A stretch of DNA of 64,000 nt, taken from assembly GCA_020638905.1 (NCBI GenBank), contig JACKHP010000001.1, forward strand, positions 1 through 64,000, written 5' to 3'. Of this stretch, positions 33,777 through 44,090 are shown piece by piece. The DNA comes from Planctomycetota bacterium. Lineage in GTDB: Bacteria; Planctomycetota; B15-G4. The position numbers and the translations under genes were made by a program. Below the pieces are notes generated by a model. That model searched no databases, was not told the DNA's origin, and saw only the letters and a list, made by a program, of their open reading frames with translations. The number at the start of each line of letters is the position of its first letter. Position 1 is the stretch's first letter.

Positions 33777-35101
33777 GCGACGCACGACGCGACGAACTCC
33801 TGGCGCGGCTGCTGGCGCGCATCGACTCCCGCGAGGCGCTCGTGGGCGTCGTCGGACTGGGGTACATCGGCCTGCCCGTGGCGGGCGCCATGCTCGACGC
33901 GGGCTTCTCCGTGCTCGGCTACGACGTCGACGCGGAGAAGATCGCGGCGCTCGCGGCCGGCCGCGTCTACCTGCACCACCTCGGTGAGGACTGGGCCGCG
34001 CGTCGCCTCGCCACCGGACGCTTCGCGGTCACGTCCGACGCGGGACGGCTCGGCGAGCCGGACGCGCTGCTGCTGTGCGTCCCCACGCCGCTGCTGGCTG
34101 ATCGCGAGCCCGACCTCTCGTACGTGCGCACGACGGCCGACGACGTGGCGCGTGTGCTGCGCCCCGGGCAGCTCGTGGTGCTCGAGTCGACGACCTATCC
34201 CGGGACGACGCGCGACGTGCTGCGTCCCGCGCTCGAGGCGAGCGGACTCTCGTGTGCGCGCGACGTGTTCGTCGCCTACGCCCCCGAGCGCGAGGACCCC
34301 GGTGCCGGGCGAGCGGTGTCCTCCGTACCGCGCGTGGTGGGAGGACTCGACGACGCGGCGCGCGAGGCGGCCGTGCGGCTCTACGGTGCGGCGGTCGCGC
34401 ACGTCGTCCCGGTCTCGTCGGTCGAGGTGGCCGAGGCGGCCAAGCTGCTCGAGAACGTCTACCGCGCGGTGAACATCGCGCTCGTCAACGAACTGAAGGT
34501 GCTGCTCACCGCGCTCGGCGTCGACGTGCACGAGGTGATCGACGCCGCGGCGACGAAGCCCTTCGGCTTCGCCGCGTTCCGTCCCGGGCCGGGACTGGGC
34601 GGGCACTGCATCCCCATCGACCCGTTCTACCTCGCGCACGTGGCGCGCGCGGCGGGCGTGCCGGCGCGCTTCGTCGAACTCGCGGGCGAGGTGAACAGCG
34701 CCATGCCCGAGTGGATCGTCGGGCGCGTGCGTACGACGCTCGCCGCGCGCGGCGTCGCGATCGACGCGGCACGCATCCTCGTGATCGGACTCGCGTACAA
34801 GGCCGACGTGGACGACACGCGTGAGAGCCCGAGCTTCGTGCTCGTCGAGCGACTGCTCGCGTTGGGCGCGCACGTCGACTACCACGATCCGCACGTGCCG
34901 CGCAGTCGTCCCGTGCGTCACGCGCAGGTTCCGCCGATGGAGAGCGTCGCGCTCGACGCGACGCGCCTGGCGACCTACGACGCCGTGCTGGTGTCCACCG
35001 ACCACGCGGCCGTCGACTGGGATCTCGTCGCGCGCCATGCGCGACTCGTGTTCGACTCGCGCGGCGTCCTGCGCGGATTCCGGAACGTGATTCAGGTCTG
35101 A
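33773..35101 (+). CDS. UDP-N-acetylglucosamine/mannosamine-type UDP-sugar 6-dehydrogenase
   Basis: A 442-residue NAD-dependent enzyme of the UDP-glucose/GDP-mannose dehydrogenase family, closest in pattern to WbpA/WecC/TviB. These oxidise the C6 of a UDP-HexNAc to a uronic acid for surface polysaccharide. The N-terminal NAD fold has VVGLGYIGLPVAGAML near residue 28. The catalytic Cys lies in GLGGHCIPIDPFYL near 275. The C-terminal UDP-binding domain has GLAYKADVDDTRESPS near 345. The start overlaps the MATE stop as GTGA. Exact sugar specificity cannot be read from sequence. Confidence 0.9.
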   Translation: MSDARRDELLARLLARIDSREALVGVVGLGYIGLPVAGAMLDAGFSVLGYDVDAEKIAALAAGRVYLHHLGEDWAARRLATGRFAVTSDAGRLGEPDALLLCVPTPLLADREPDLSYVRTTADDVARVLRPGQLVVLESTTYPGTTRDVLRPALEASGLSCARDVFVAYAPEREDPGAGRAVSSVPRVVGGLDDAAREAAVRLYGAAVAHVVPVSSVEVAEAAKLLENVYRAVNIALVNELKVLLTALGVDVHEVIDAAATKPFGFAAFRPGPGLGGHCIPIDPFYLAHVARAAGVPARFVELAGEVNSAMPEWIVGRVRTTLAARGVAIDAARILVIGLAYKADVDDTRESPSFVLVERLLALGAHVDYHDPHVPRSRPVRHAQVPPMESVALDATRLATYDAVLVSTDHAAVDWDLVARHARLVFDSRGVLRGFRNVIQV

Positions 35102-35126
35102 AGTGCGATTTGCGGCGTTCGGCGCC

Positions 35127-35156
35127 TTGACAGGTCGCGAGCATGTGAATCATGAT
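35127..35156 (+). promoter_or_regulatory. Sigma-70-like promoter, TTGACA with weak -10
   Basis: A perfect -35 TTGACA (35127-35132), 18 nt before CATGAT (35151-35156), in a locally AT-richer gap and 37 nt before the ATG at 35193. It is the only clear -35 box I see, and fits the different base composition of the genes that follow. Confidence 0.4.
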
Positions 35157-35192
35157 CCGGAGATCGGTGCGGGAGGAGCACAGGCAGGGGGC

Positions 35193-35531
35193 ATGACCAC
35201 GACACCGGGGACCGTTTGCGCGCTGCTGCTCATCGTCCTGCTCACGGGCTGCGAGGACGGTGCGCGAAACGAGGCCGGCGCCGACGTCTCGGCGGAACTC
35301 GCCGCGACTCACGTGCTCATGCTCGACACACGTGACGTGAGGTGGACGTTCGACAGCAGTCGAGAGGTCGACGACTGGATCGCGTCGCGGAACGGCGCCG
35401 ATCCCCTGCTGTCCCCGATGCGCCTCGTGGGAGCGAAGCGCGTCCCCTATGCGTGGGTGAGTGCGGTCTCGGGGCAGCTCATCGCCGAAGGCCACTTCGA
35501 CTTCGAACTCAGCATGATTGACAGGGAGTGA
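35193..35531 (+). CDS. Small lipoprotein of unknown function
   Basis: A 112-residue protein with signal peptide MTTTPGTVCALLLIVLLTGC and lipobox LTGC. The mature 93 residues begin with an acidic stretch, then a compact domain (THVLMLDTRDVRWTFDSSRE, VDDWIASRNGADP) with no recognisable family. ATG 35193 is preceded by GCAGGGGG and fixes a clean signal peptide; the in-frame start at 35103 adds a non-hydrophobic extension. GC is visibly lower than in flanking operons. It is followed after 63 nt by a secreted zincin-like gene. Confidence 0.6.
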   Translation: MTTTPGTVCALLLIVLLTGCEDGARNEAGADVSAELAATHVLMLDTRDVRWTFDSSREVDDWIASRNGADPLLSPMRLVGAKRVPYAWVSAVSGQLIAEGHFDFELSMIDRE

Positions 35532-35594
35532 ATCGCTCGCAGCAGGCCTGAAGGGGTCAGGCCGCAGAGCGCCAGGACGACGAAGGGGGAGAGC

Positions 35595-37016
35595 ATGAGT
35601 CGGATCAAGTTGGCTGTCGTCACCGGTGTGTCGATGATGGCGTCGGTCTTGTGTTGGGCGGGTTTCACGCATCCGGGCAATCCAGGAGACGACGGGAACC
35701 TGTACGAGGGTGCGATGATTCCGGAGGGATCGGCATTCGACGGTCCTCTCCAGGCGGCGGCGGACAAGCTCGAGTCGGTGGGATGTGCGAGCGACGCGCA
35801 ACAGGTCAGGGACATGCTCGCAGCGGGCATGATCTGCCTCGAGACGGTCGATTCTGCGAACACCGACAACCACGCGACGACCCTCGACAAGGACGGAATC
35901 AACGTCAGGCCAGACGACCTGCTCAAGTCGCAGTTCGAGAACCTGGGATTCGACGACGACGCTGCGAAGGGTGCGACCTCGCTGCTGGCGGGGACGCTCG
36001 TCCACGAGCTCAATCACTTCAACATGCCGATCGCGCCTCCGAAGCGCCCGGAACGCCCGGCCTACATCGCGGAGGCCGAGAAGCTCTGCATGCTCGCGTC
36101 GCAGGAGTCCTCGCCCGAGGCGCTCAGGGCCATCTGCGATCGCATCGAGGTGGCGACCGAACTCGCTGCGCAGGAGCCGGGGAACGAGCCGTTGCCCGAC
36201 CCGTGCGAGGCATGCCTGGAGGTCGGAGGTGACATACCGCAAGGTGACCCGGGCGATCCCGCGCTGGGCCCGCCGTACGTGCCGGCCACCTCCCCGGGTT
36301 ACGACACGAGCCTGACCTGGAAGGCGCGCATCGACGCGATCACGGTCCCGGCCTTCCTGCAGGCCACGTCGATGAACTACCTGCCACTCGGCAGCGGGAT
36401 CGACCAGGCGGTTGACGCGCGGCTGCCCTCGTACACGATCTTCTCGAAGTCGAGCGAGATCTGGGTCGAGCGGTGGAATCAGCACATCAGCCCGTACGGC
36501 GGTTCCGGAACCGGGTCCTGGGACCTGTCTCGCGTGGCGCTCGACTACAAGCCCACTGCCGTCGCCGGGGTCGGCCGTGACCGGCTGTTCGTGGCGGGGA
36601 TGGCGTTCACCGGACAAGCAGTCCTGCGTGAATACACGTTCTTGCTCGACGGAGTCAGGGTCGGCTACCAAGTGCGCGACATCGCGCTCGGAGGGCAGTT
36701 CGGCATCATCACCGCGCTCGTCTATCATCCTTTCTTCGACGATCTCGAGGCTCTCGACGCCGACGGGTCCCGCCTTTGGACGATCGACGTCGAGTCGGGC
36801 GACGCAGCCGTACTCACGGATTCGATAGCGATCCCGGCCCTCGAAGGGTGCCGTTCGATGGAGCTGATCGGAGATTCCACGACGGGGGCGGTGTACGCTC
36901 TCTCCTACGAGTTGGACGATTCCGACGACCTCGTAGACTCTGCCGGGGTGCTCGAGATCGAAGATGTCGATGCCGGTGACGGTCTCGTCGACGGTTGGCA
37001 GGTGCTCCTCCCGTGA
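35595..37016 (+). CDS. Secreted protein with HExxH zinc-site motif and a shared C-terminal module
   Basis: A 473-residue exported protein. The signal peptide is LAVVTGVSMMASVLCWA. A helical region with the motif LVHELNHFNMP near residue 138 gives a zincin-type His-Glu-x-x-His. Cys pairs (LCMLASQ, AICDRIE, CEACLEVGG) may form disulfides. Residues about 250-473 look like a beta-propeller-type domain (DRLFVAGMAFTG, LEALDADGSRLWTIDVES) ending AGVLEIEDVDAGDGLVDGWQ. That ending closely resembles the end of the next gene product. Function unknown; secreted protease is a possibility. Start ATG 35595 has GGGGGAG upstream. Local GC is low for this genome. Confidence 0.6.
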   Translation: MSRIKLAVVTGVSMMASVLCWAGFTHPGNPGDDGNLYEGAMIPEGSAFDGPLQAAADKLESVGCASDAQQVRDMLAAGMICLETVDSANTDNHATTLDKDGINVRPDDLLKSQFENLGFDDDAAKGATSLLAGTLVHELNHFNMPIAPPKRPERPAYIAEAEKLCMLASQESSPEALRAICDRIEVATELAAQEPGNEPLPDPCEACLEVGGDIPQGDPGDPALGPPYVPATSPGYDTSLTWKARIDAITVPAFLQATSMNYLPLGSGIDQAVDARLPSYTIFSKSSEIWVERWNQHISPYGGSGTGSWDLSRVALDYKPTAVAGVGRDRLFVAGMAFTGQAVLREYTFLLDGVRVGYQVRDIALGGQFGIITALVYHPFFDDLEALDADGSRLWTIDVESGDAAVLTDSIAIPALEGCRSMELIGDSTTGAVYALSYELDDSDDLVDSAGVLEIEDVDAGDGLVDGWQVLLP

Positions 37017-37084
37017 CGGCGTTCCACGTGATGATCGACTCAAGTCGCGGCGGCAACCTCCCGACGAGATGGCAGGCGAACGGG

Positions 37085-37876
37085 ATGCTGACGATGCGTC
37101 GAGCGATGATCGGCCTGGCGGTGACGACGGCATTCTCGGTGACACCGTGGGTGAGTGCGCAGCAGTGTGCGCTCGGAGCAGAGCCCCGTGTCGATGAAGG
37201 TGAAGTGGTGACACCGCGCGACGCGGTCGAGGCCGACCTCGTCCCGACGCACGTCCAACTGCTGCCGTCGGCATGCGAGGCGCCCGTCGAGGTCAGGTTC
37301 CGACTGCCCGAGTTCATGCTCTTCCCGGGTGACCACAGGCTCTCGGTGTCGGGCTTCACCGAAGGCGTGCAGTCGACGCGCGTGCGACGCAACGTGACGA
37401 TCTCGGACGGCGTGCCGCTGGCGTTGGCGTGGGACGATCCGCTCACCGCACTCGTCGCCGTCCATCGCGACGACGGAGCGACCGTGGTCGAGCGCTGGGC
37501 GTGGCGTCCCGGCGAGGCGAAGCTCGAGCGACTCGCCGACGCCTTCGTCGGTGACGGGGGCGTGGTCGTCGACCTGACGCGCGATCCGCGTGACGGCCGT
37601 CTGCTGTTGCTCGACGCGCGGGCGGGTCGCGTGCTCGAGGTCGGCGCGCACGGCGCGGTGCGTGTGCTCGTCGATGCGAGCACGATCCCTTCGCTCGTCG
37701 GCCGACGCTCGCTCTCGGTCTTGGAACAGGACGCTCCCGAAGGTGCGGCCGTGATCGTGGTGACCTCGCAGCCGCCCGACAGCGACGCGGTCTCGCTCGA
37801 CGGCGGCGTGCTCGAGATCCACGACCTCGCAGCCGGTGACGGGCGCATCGATTCGTGGACGCTGGTCGTCCCCTGA
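37085..37876 (+). CDS. Secreted protein sharing the C-terminal module of its upstream neighbour
   Basis: A 263-residue exported protein. ATG 37085 gives MLTMRRAMIGLAVTTAFSV and cleavage near VSAQQ. An in-frame GTG at 37013 overlaps the previous stop as GTGA and would add 24 residues before the signal peptide, so it is less likely the true start. The mature protein is beta-rich (EVRFRLPEFMLFPGDHRLSV, RDPRDGRLLLLDARAGRVLE) and ends GGVLEIHDLAAGDGRIDSWT, matching the end of the upstream protein. It probably arose by partial duplication of that gene. Function unknown. Confidence 0.6.
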   Translation: MLTMRRAMIGLAVTTAFSVTPWVSAQQCALGAEPRVDEGEVVTPRDAVEADLVPTHVQLLPSACEAPVEVRFRLPEFMLFPGDHRLSVSGFTEGVQSTRVRRNVTISDGVPLALAWDDPLTALVAVHRDDGATVVERWAWRPGEAKLERLADAFVGDGGVVVDLTRDPRDGRLLLLDARAGRVLEVGAHGAVRVLVDASTIPSLVGRRSLSVLEQDAPEGAAVIVVTSQPPDSDAVSLDGGVLEIHDLAAGDGRIDSWTLVVP

Positions 37877-37902
37877 GCGGGGCGGCGGGCCCCCGATCCC
37901 CG

Positions 37903-37950
37903 ACACCCTGGCGCCTCAGGCCTGATCGGAGTGCGCCTGTCCGGCCAGGT
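37903..37950 (+). terminator. Two-part hairpin after the secreted-protein gene
   Basis: CACC(C)TGGC (37903-37911, one bulged C) pairs with GCCAGGTG (37943-37950). Inside it CAGGC (37916-37920) pairs with GCCTG (37934-37938). It starts 27 nt past the stop. No T tract. Confidence 0.35.
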
Positions 37951-38154
37951 GGCGCCGCCCGCCTCGATCCCCCCGCGTTGCTCAATCGTGGCGGAACGAT
38001 GACGCGCCGGCTGCTGGCGGCCTTCCCGATCCGCGTCGACGCAGCGTCATCCACGAGAGTGCCGCGGTTGCGTCGCGGTGCATGCGGGCCGGCGGCGAGG
38101 CGCGACGACCGGCGCGAATCGCGGCGGGCCGCGCGCGCAGGCGCGGGCGATCGT

Positions 38155-38160
38155 TAGACT
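38155..38160 (+). promoter_or_regulatory. TAGACT, candidate -10 element of the export operon
   Basis: The same hexamer as before the genes starting at 24287 and 53373. Here the leader to ATG 38266 would be about 100 nt. Confidence 0.35.
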
Positions 38161-38265
38161 GGGAGGTCCTGCATCCGCTGCCGCACGGGTGGAGAACGAC
38201 GCCTCAGGGAATGGCGACGACACCGGCGGCGTCCGAAGCGTCCCCTCCCGACGGCGACTCCGCAC

Positions 38266-40176
38266 ATGACGACGCGACGACCGACGACCGCTGCGGCACT
38301 GGTCGTCGGTCTGGCGTTGGCTGCGTGTGCGCCGGAGTCGTACGTGCGCGACGCCGATGCGGAGGTCGATGCGCTGCTCGACGCCAAGCAGCAGAGCGTT
38401 CTGGGCGAACGCGAGCGCTGGGTCGAGCGTCCGGCGGCCGAGGTCGAGGGCGAGCAGGCGATCCGCCCCGAGCAGCTCGAGGAGACGTACGGAGAGGGCG
38501 CGCAGACGTCCGGTGCCGAGTCGGGTGCCACGCCGCAGGACGCGGGCGTCGACGACGCCGCGTCCGACACGCCGGACGACCCGATGTCCGGCGAGGGGTC
38601 GGGGGTGCCGTCGACGCCGGCGCCCGCGCCGACGTCCGGTGGCGCGACGGGCGGCTTCCTGCCCGACGGTGCGTCCACCACCCAGCCGCAGGACGCCGCG
38701 GCGGCGAGCGAGGCCGTCGAGGTGCGCGAGATCGGCCTGTCCGACGCGCTGGCCGCCGCGTTCTCGACCGGACGCGAGTACCAGGACCAGGTCGAGTCGC
38801 TCTACCTCGCCGGACTCTCGCTCACCGGCACGCGCTTCCAGTTCGGTCCGCAGATCGACTCGAGCCTGGCCTACAACCTGACCGACGAAGAAGGCGGACG
38901 CCGTCGCTACACCGCCGGCTTCGACGTGGGCGTCTCGCAGATCCTGCCCACGGGCGGCACGCTCTCGCTCGGCTTCGGCATGGACACGAGCAAGACGCAG
39001 GGCCCGTACCTGATCACGCCCGCGAAGCCGGTGCTCGACAGCAACGGCGACCCCGTGCTCGACGGCAACGGCGATCCGCTCGTCACGCCGGCCGTGGTCG
39101 ACGAAGACCGCGGTCGCACCTACAGCAGCGCGCTGACCCTCTCGCTCAGCCAGCCCCTGGCGCGCGGCAGCGGCTACGAGGTGAGCCACGAGTCGCTCGT
39201 CCAGGGCGAACGCAGCCTGGTCTACGCCATCCGCTCGTTCGAGCTCTTCAGGCAAGACCAGGCCATCGCCATCGCACGCGACTTCTTCCAGCTCGTGTCG
39301 CGCGCGACGCAGATCAAGAACAGCGAGGAGAGCTACCGCGGCGCCGTCTTCGACCGCCAGAAGGCCGAGGCGCTGCGCCTCGTCGACCGCAACACGATCG
39401 AGGACGTCTTCCGCGCCCGGCGCCGCGAGGTGAGCGAGGAGAGCGACCTGCTGCAGTCGAAGGCCGACTACGAGGACACGCTCGACGCGTTCCGCATCCG
39501 GCTCGGCCTGCCCGACGACGTGAAGATCCGCATCGCGCCCGAGGACCCGCCCTTCGAGCCCGTGCGCATCGACCCCGACTCGGCCGTCGAGGTGGCGATG
39601 CACAACCGCCTCGACCTGATGACCGCGCGCCAGCGTCTCGAGGACACCGAGCGCGGCGTGCGCATCGCGCGCGACGGACTGCGCACGAACGTCGCCCTGG
39701 GGGCCGACTACACGCTCTCGGGCGCCGCCGGCAACGACTTCGACAACGCCGGTCCCGACATCTGGTCGGCGGCGGCGTCGCTCAAGGTCGACCTGCCGCT
39801 CCAGCAGACGCCCGAGCGCAACGCCTATCGCTCGGCCCTGATCGACCTCGACCAGGCGCGGCGCGACCACGAGCTGCTGCTCGAGAACGTCGAGCGCGAC
39901 CTGCGCGACTCGTTGCGCCAGCTGCGTCGCAGCGAGCTGCAGGTCGTGCTCCAGCAGCAGCAGATCGAACAGGAATTGCGCGCGGTGGCGGTGACCGAGA
40001 TCCGGGTCGAGTCGGGTGACGCCGACAACCGCGACCTGCTCGAGGCGCGCCAGGCGCTCGTCGACCTCCAGAACCAGCTCGTGTCCCAGAAGGTCAGCCA
40101 TTTCATCGCCCGGCTCTCGCTCATGCGTGACCTCGGGTTGCTGTTCATCGACGACCAGGGGATGTGGAAGCCATGA
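38266..40176 (+). CDS. TolC-like outer-membrane efflux lipoprotein
   Basis: A 636-residue outer-membrane channel component. The signal peptide MTTRRPTTAAALVVGLALAAC has lipobox LAAC. Residues about 60-150 are an Asp/Pro/Ala-rich disordered linker, unusually long for the family. From about 150 the protein follows the outer-membrane efflux fold: helical hairpins alternating with beta-barrel strands, such as LSDALAAAFSTGREYQDQVE and a second half from AVEVAMHNRLDLMTARQRLE. A loop contains two copies of L-D-x-N-G-D-P. It forms the exit duct for the adaptor and ABC genes that follow. The stop overlaps the next start as ATGA. Confidence 0.88.
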   Translation: MTTRRPTTAAALVVGLALAACAPESYVRDADAEVDALLDAKQQSVLGERERWVERPAAEVEGEQAIRPEQLEETYGEGAQTSGAESGATPQDAGVDDAASDTPDDPMSGEGSGVPSTPAPAPTSGGATGGFLPDGASTTQPQDAAAASEAVEVREIGLSDALAAAFSTGREYQDQVESLYLAGLSLTGTRFQFGPQIDSSLAYNLTDEEGGRRRYTAGFDVGVSQILPTGGTLSLGFGMDTSKTQGPYLITPAKPVLDSNGDPVLDGNGDPLVTPAVVDEDRGRTYSSALTLSLSQPLARGSGYEVSHESLVQGERSLVYAIRSFELFRQDQAIAIARDFFQLVSRATQIKNSEESYRGAVFDRQKAEALRLVDRNTIEDVFRARRREVSEESDLLQSKADYEDTLDAFRIRLGLPDDVKIRIAPEDPPFEPVRIDPDSAVEVAMHNRLDLMTARQRLEDTERGVRIARDGLRTNVALGADYTLSGAAGNDFDNAGPDIWSAAASLKVDLPLQQTPERNAYRSALIDLDQARRDHELLLENVERDLRDSLRQLRRSELQVVLQQQQIEQELRAVAVTEIRVESGDADNRDLLEARQALVDLQNQLVSQKVSHFIARLSLMRDLGLLFIDDQGMWKP

Positions 40177-41950
40177 AGGCATCGATCATCGTCGCCATGC
40201 TCCTCGTGACCGGGGCCGGATCCGCGTGGTGGTTCGGGCTTGACGGCACGTCGTCCGAGTCGGCGTCGATCGTCCCCGACGACGGGTTGTTCACCGTCCG
40301 GCGCGGGCCGCTCAACATCACGATCACCGAGAACGGCACGCTCGTCGCGAAGGAGTCGGCCAAGGTCGCACCGACCCTGCGCGGCGACAGCAAGATCGTG
40401 TTCCTGGCCGAGGAGGGCAGCCAGGTCGAGGAGGGAGAGGTCGTCGTCGAGCTCGACGCCGATCCCACCAAGGAACAGCTCGAGTCGCGCGAGCTCGAGG
40501 TGGTCAAGGCCCAGGCCGACCTCGACACCGCCAAGACCGAGCTCGAGATCCAGGAGGGCGACAACGTGGCCGCCATCGAGAAGGCCAAGGTGGCCCTCGA
40601 GAAGGCCAACATGGAGCACGAGCGCTACCTCGAGGGCGACGCGCCCAAGCAGCGCCGCGAGCTGCAGATCGCCATCGAGGAGGCGCGCATCAACTTCACG
40701 AAGCGCGAGAAGGTCTACAACGACAGCCTCAAGTTGCGCGAGAAGGACTACGTCACGCAGTCGCAGCTCGAGGAGGACCGCATCGCCTACGAGCAGAGCA
40801 AGGTCAAGCTGCAGGGCGCCGAGCGCGATCTCGAGCTCTTCGACCAGTACACCTTCCCGATGGGCAAGGTCGACAAGGACGTCGCCGTCAGCGACGCCGA
40901 GCGCGGACTCGACACGGCCGAGAAGCGCGCGCAGTCGCAGCTGCGCCAGAAGCAGGTCGCCGTCGAGCAGTTCGAGCAGCGTCTCCAGAAGCTCAGCAAG
41001 CAGGTCGAGGACCTCGAGAAGGACATCGAGGGCATGACGCTGCGCGCGCCGTCGCCCGGCATCGTGATCTACGGCGACCCGCGTCGCTCCTGGTGGCGCC
41101 AGGACATCCGGGTCGGCGCCGAGATCTGGGGCAACCAGACGATCCTGACCATCCCCGACCTGCGCGTGATGCAGGTCAACCTGCAGGTGCACGAGGCCGA
41201 CGTGAGCAAGCTCGTGCAGGGCCTGTCCGCCAAGGTCACGATGGACACCTACCCGGGGTTGGTGCTCGACGGCGAGGTGACCAAGATCGCGGCCCTGTCG
41301 TCCGACAACGATCAGGAGGTGAAGAAGTTCGACGTCGAGGTCACGCTCGCGACCACGGGCGGCATCGAGCTGCGTCCGGGCATCTCGGCCAAGGCCGAGA
41401 TCTTCATCGAGAGCAAGGACGACGTGCTGTACGTGCCGCTGCAGTGCGCGTTCCTCGAGGAGGGACAGCACTGGGCCTACGTGCTCGAGGGCAACACGAT
41501 CGTGAAGCGCGCCATCCAGCCGGGCAGCACGAACGAGAGCTACCTCGAGGTGCTCGACGGACTCGTCGAGGGCGACCGCGTGCTGCTCTACAACCCGCAG
41601 CTCCCGGGGCAGGAGCACTCGGACATCCGCACCGAGGGTGGCAGCGAGCAGGCCGTCGACGGAGCGTCCGAGGCCGGTGACGGTGCGACGGGCGGCGACG
41701 GCACGACGAGCGGCGCGGCGAGCGGTGACGCGACCACCGTCGACGCGCCGTCGACCGCCGCGGGCACCCCCGCCGAGGGCGGCGAGGGCGCGGCCACGGC
41801 CGACGCCCTGGCGGTGCCGAAGGCCGAGGCGCCCGCGGCCCCGGCCGGCGACGGCGCGCGTCCGGGCGGACGCGACGGCAAGGGCGGTCGCGACGGCGGG
41901 GGACACCGAGGCGGCGGCGCCGGACGTCCCGCGGGGTCCGGGGGCTCGCC

Positions 41951-41954
<4 letters not shown>
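40173..41954 (+). CDS. HlyD/MacA-family periplasmic adaptor
   Basis: A 593-residue membrane fusion protein linking the inner-membrane ABC transporter to the TolC-like channel. An N-terminal membrane anchor (IIVAMLLVTGAGSAWWFG) is followed by a lipoyl-like half (GTLVAKESAKVAPTLRGDSK). Long charged coiled-coil helices span residues about 90-290 (LDTAKTELEIQEGDNVAAIE, LEDLEK-type heptads). The second lipoyl half and beta-barrel follow, with MTLRAPSPGIVIYGDP. The last roughly 100 residues (after about 490) are Gly/Ala/Asp-rich, ending in Arg-Gly repeats, an unusual disordered tail. ATG 40173 is fixed by its ATGA overlap. Confidence 0.88.
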
Positions 41955-42690
<736 letters not shown>

Positions 42691-42694
<4 letters not shown>

Positions 42695-43974
42695 CGTTCC
42701 TGTTCGAACTCGTGCTCGAGGCCCTGCGCAACCTGGGACGGCACAAGCTGCGCTCGTTCCTCACGGCGCTCGGCATCATCTTCGGCGTGGCCTCGGTCAT
42801 GTCGATGATGTCGACGGGCGAGGGCGCGCGGCGGGCGATCCTGGCGCAGATCGACCAGCTCGGCATCACGAACATCATCGTGAACACCAAGAAGCCGCCC
42901 GAGTCGCAGAACGTGCAGGAGGCGGCCAATCCCGACGAGGACGTGGCCGCGGAGTACGGGCTGAAGTTCCGCGACGCGGCGCAGATCCTCGAGACGGTGC
43001 CGGGCGTGACCGAGGTGCTGCCCGTCCACGACGTCGAGAAGTGGATCTGGTTCAAGAGCCGCCGGCTCGAGTCGAAGGTGCGCGGCGTGACGCCCGACTA
43101 CTTCGACAAGCTGCGGCTCGTGCCGATCCAGGGACGCGCGCTCACGCCGGTCGACGGCGAGGAGCGGGCGCGCGTGTGCGTCGTCCGGCAGCGGCTGCTG
43201 CGCGAGGCGAAGTCGATGGGCGACCCGCTCAAGATGCAGCTCAAGGTCGGCACCGACTACCTGCGCATCGTGGGCGTGCTGCCCGACTTCGAGTTCCAGA
43301 GCCCGAACAAGGCCACGCTGGGCATCGACGACCGCGCGCTGGAGATCTACGTCCCGTACGAGACGGTGCTCGACCGCTTCGGCATCACGCACGCCAAGGA
43401 GACGTCCGGTTCGCGCGAGGTCACGCGCGTCGAACTGCACCAGATCGTCTGCGCGGTGAAGGACAAGGAGGCCGTGGTCACGGCGGCGCGCGCGATCAAG
43501 ACGCTGCTCGACCGCTTCCACTCGCAGCCCGACTACGAGGTCGTCGTGCCGCTCGAGCTGCTCGAGTCGGCGCAGAAGACCCAGCGCGTGTTCAACATCG
43601 TGCTGCCGATCATCGCCGGCATCTCGCTGCTCGTGGGTGGCATCGGCATCCTGAACATCATGCTCGCGAGCATCACCGAGCGGACGCGCGAGATCGGCAT
43701 CCGGCGCGCGCTGGGCGCCACCGGCGGCGACATCACGCGCCAGTTCCTGGTCGAGACCGTCACGCTCTCGGGCATCGGCGGCCTGCTCGGCATCGCGCTC
43801 GGCCTGGGCGGCGTGTGGCTGGTCGAGACCTTCACCGAGTGGGAGGCGGTCGTGACGCCCGAGTCGGTCACGCTCTCGATGGGCATCTCGTGCCTCACCG
43901 GCGTGGTCTTCGGCCTCTATCCCGCGCGCCGGGCCGCCGCGATGGACCCCATCGACGCGCTGCGCCACGAATGA
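42691..43974 (+). CDS. MacB-type ABC transporter permease
   Basis: A 427-residue permease of the MacB_PCD/FtsX family. One N-terminal membrane helix (LRSFLTALGIIFGVASVMSM), a large periplasmic domain (residues about 45-300) and three C-terminal helices follow, including LPIIAGISLLVGGIGILNIM and the coupling region ITERTREIGIRRALGAT. The last residues (PARRAAAMDPIDALRHE) are the usual family ending. It completes the tripartite exporter with the TolC-like, HlyD-like and ATPase genes. GTG 42691 overlaps the ATPase stop as GTGA. Confidence 0.92.
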
Positions 43975-44004
43975 CGTGACGCGCGCGAGATCGCGTGCTG
44001 CCGC

Positions 44005-44031
44005 GCGACGTCCTTCGCCTGAGCCTCACCC
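44005..44031 (+). repeat. Copy of the paralogue 3' end and flank (duplication relic)
   Basis: An 18-nt block (44014-44031) is identical to 45017-45034, the end of the first paralogue plus its downstream flank. Read in frame, 44005-44022 spells A-T-S-F-A-stop, like the T-T-F-A-stop of that gene. This suggests a remnant of a further copy or the boundary of a tandem-duplication unit. Confidence 0.5.
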
Positions 44032-44052
44032 ATGCCCGCGCCACACCGGTGA

Positions 44053-44058
44053 TATCCT
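44053..44058 (+). promoter_or_regulatory. TATCCT, candidate -10 element of the first tandem paralogue
   Basis: Thirty-two nucleotides before ATG 44091, with GGGAGCGAG between. Confidence 0.45.
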
Positions 44059-44090
44059 GTCGTCGCGAACGGGAGCGAGAGCACGGGACA

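Larger units (their letters stand above)
37877..38265. other. 389-nt intergenic region before the export operon
   Basis: A structured element (37903-37950; see terminator) follows the upstream stop. TAGACT lies at 38155-38160, about 105 nt before the TolC-like ATG. Otherwise I see no gene; frames crossing it lack codon bias and start signals. Confidence 0.45.

Noticed and set aside
37013..37084. A GTGA-coupled upstream start for the secreted protein at 37085
   Set aside because: It would put 24 hydrophilic residues before a clear signal peptide; ATG 37085 gives normal export.
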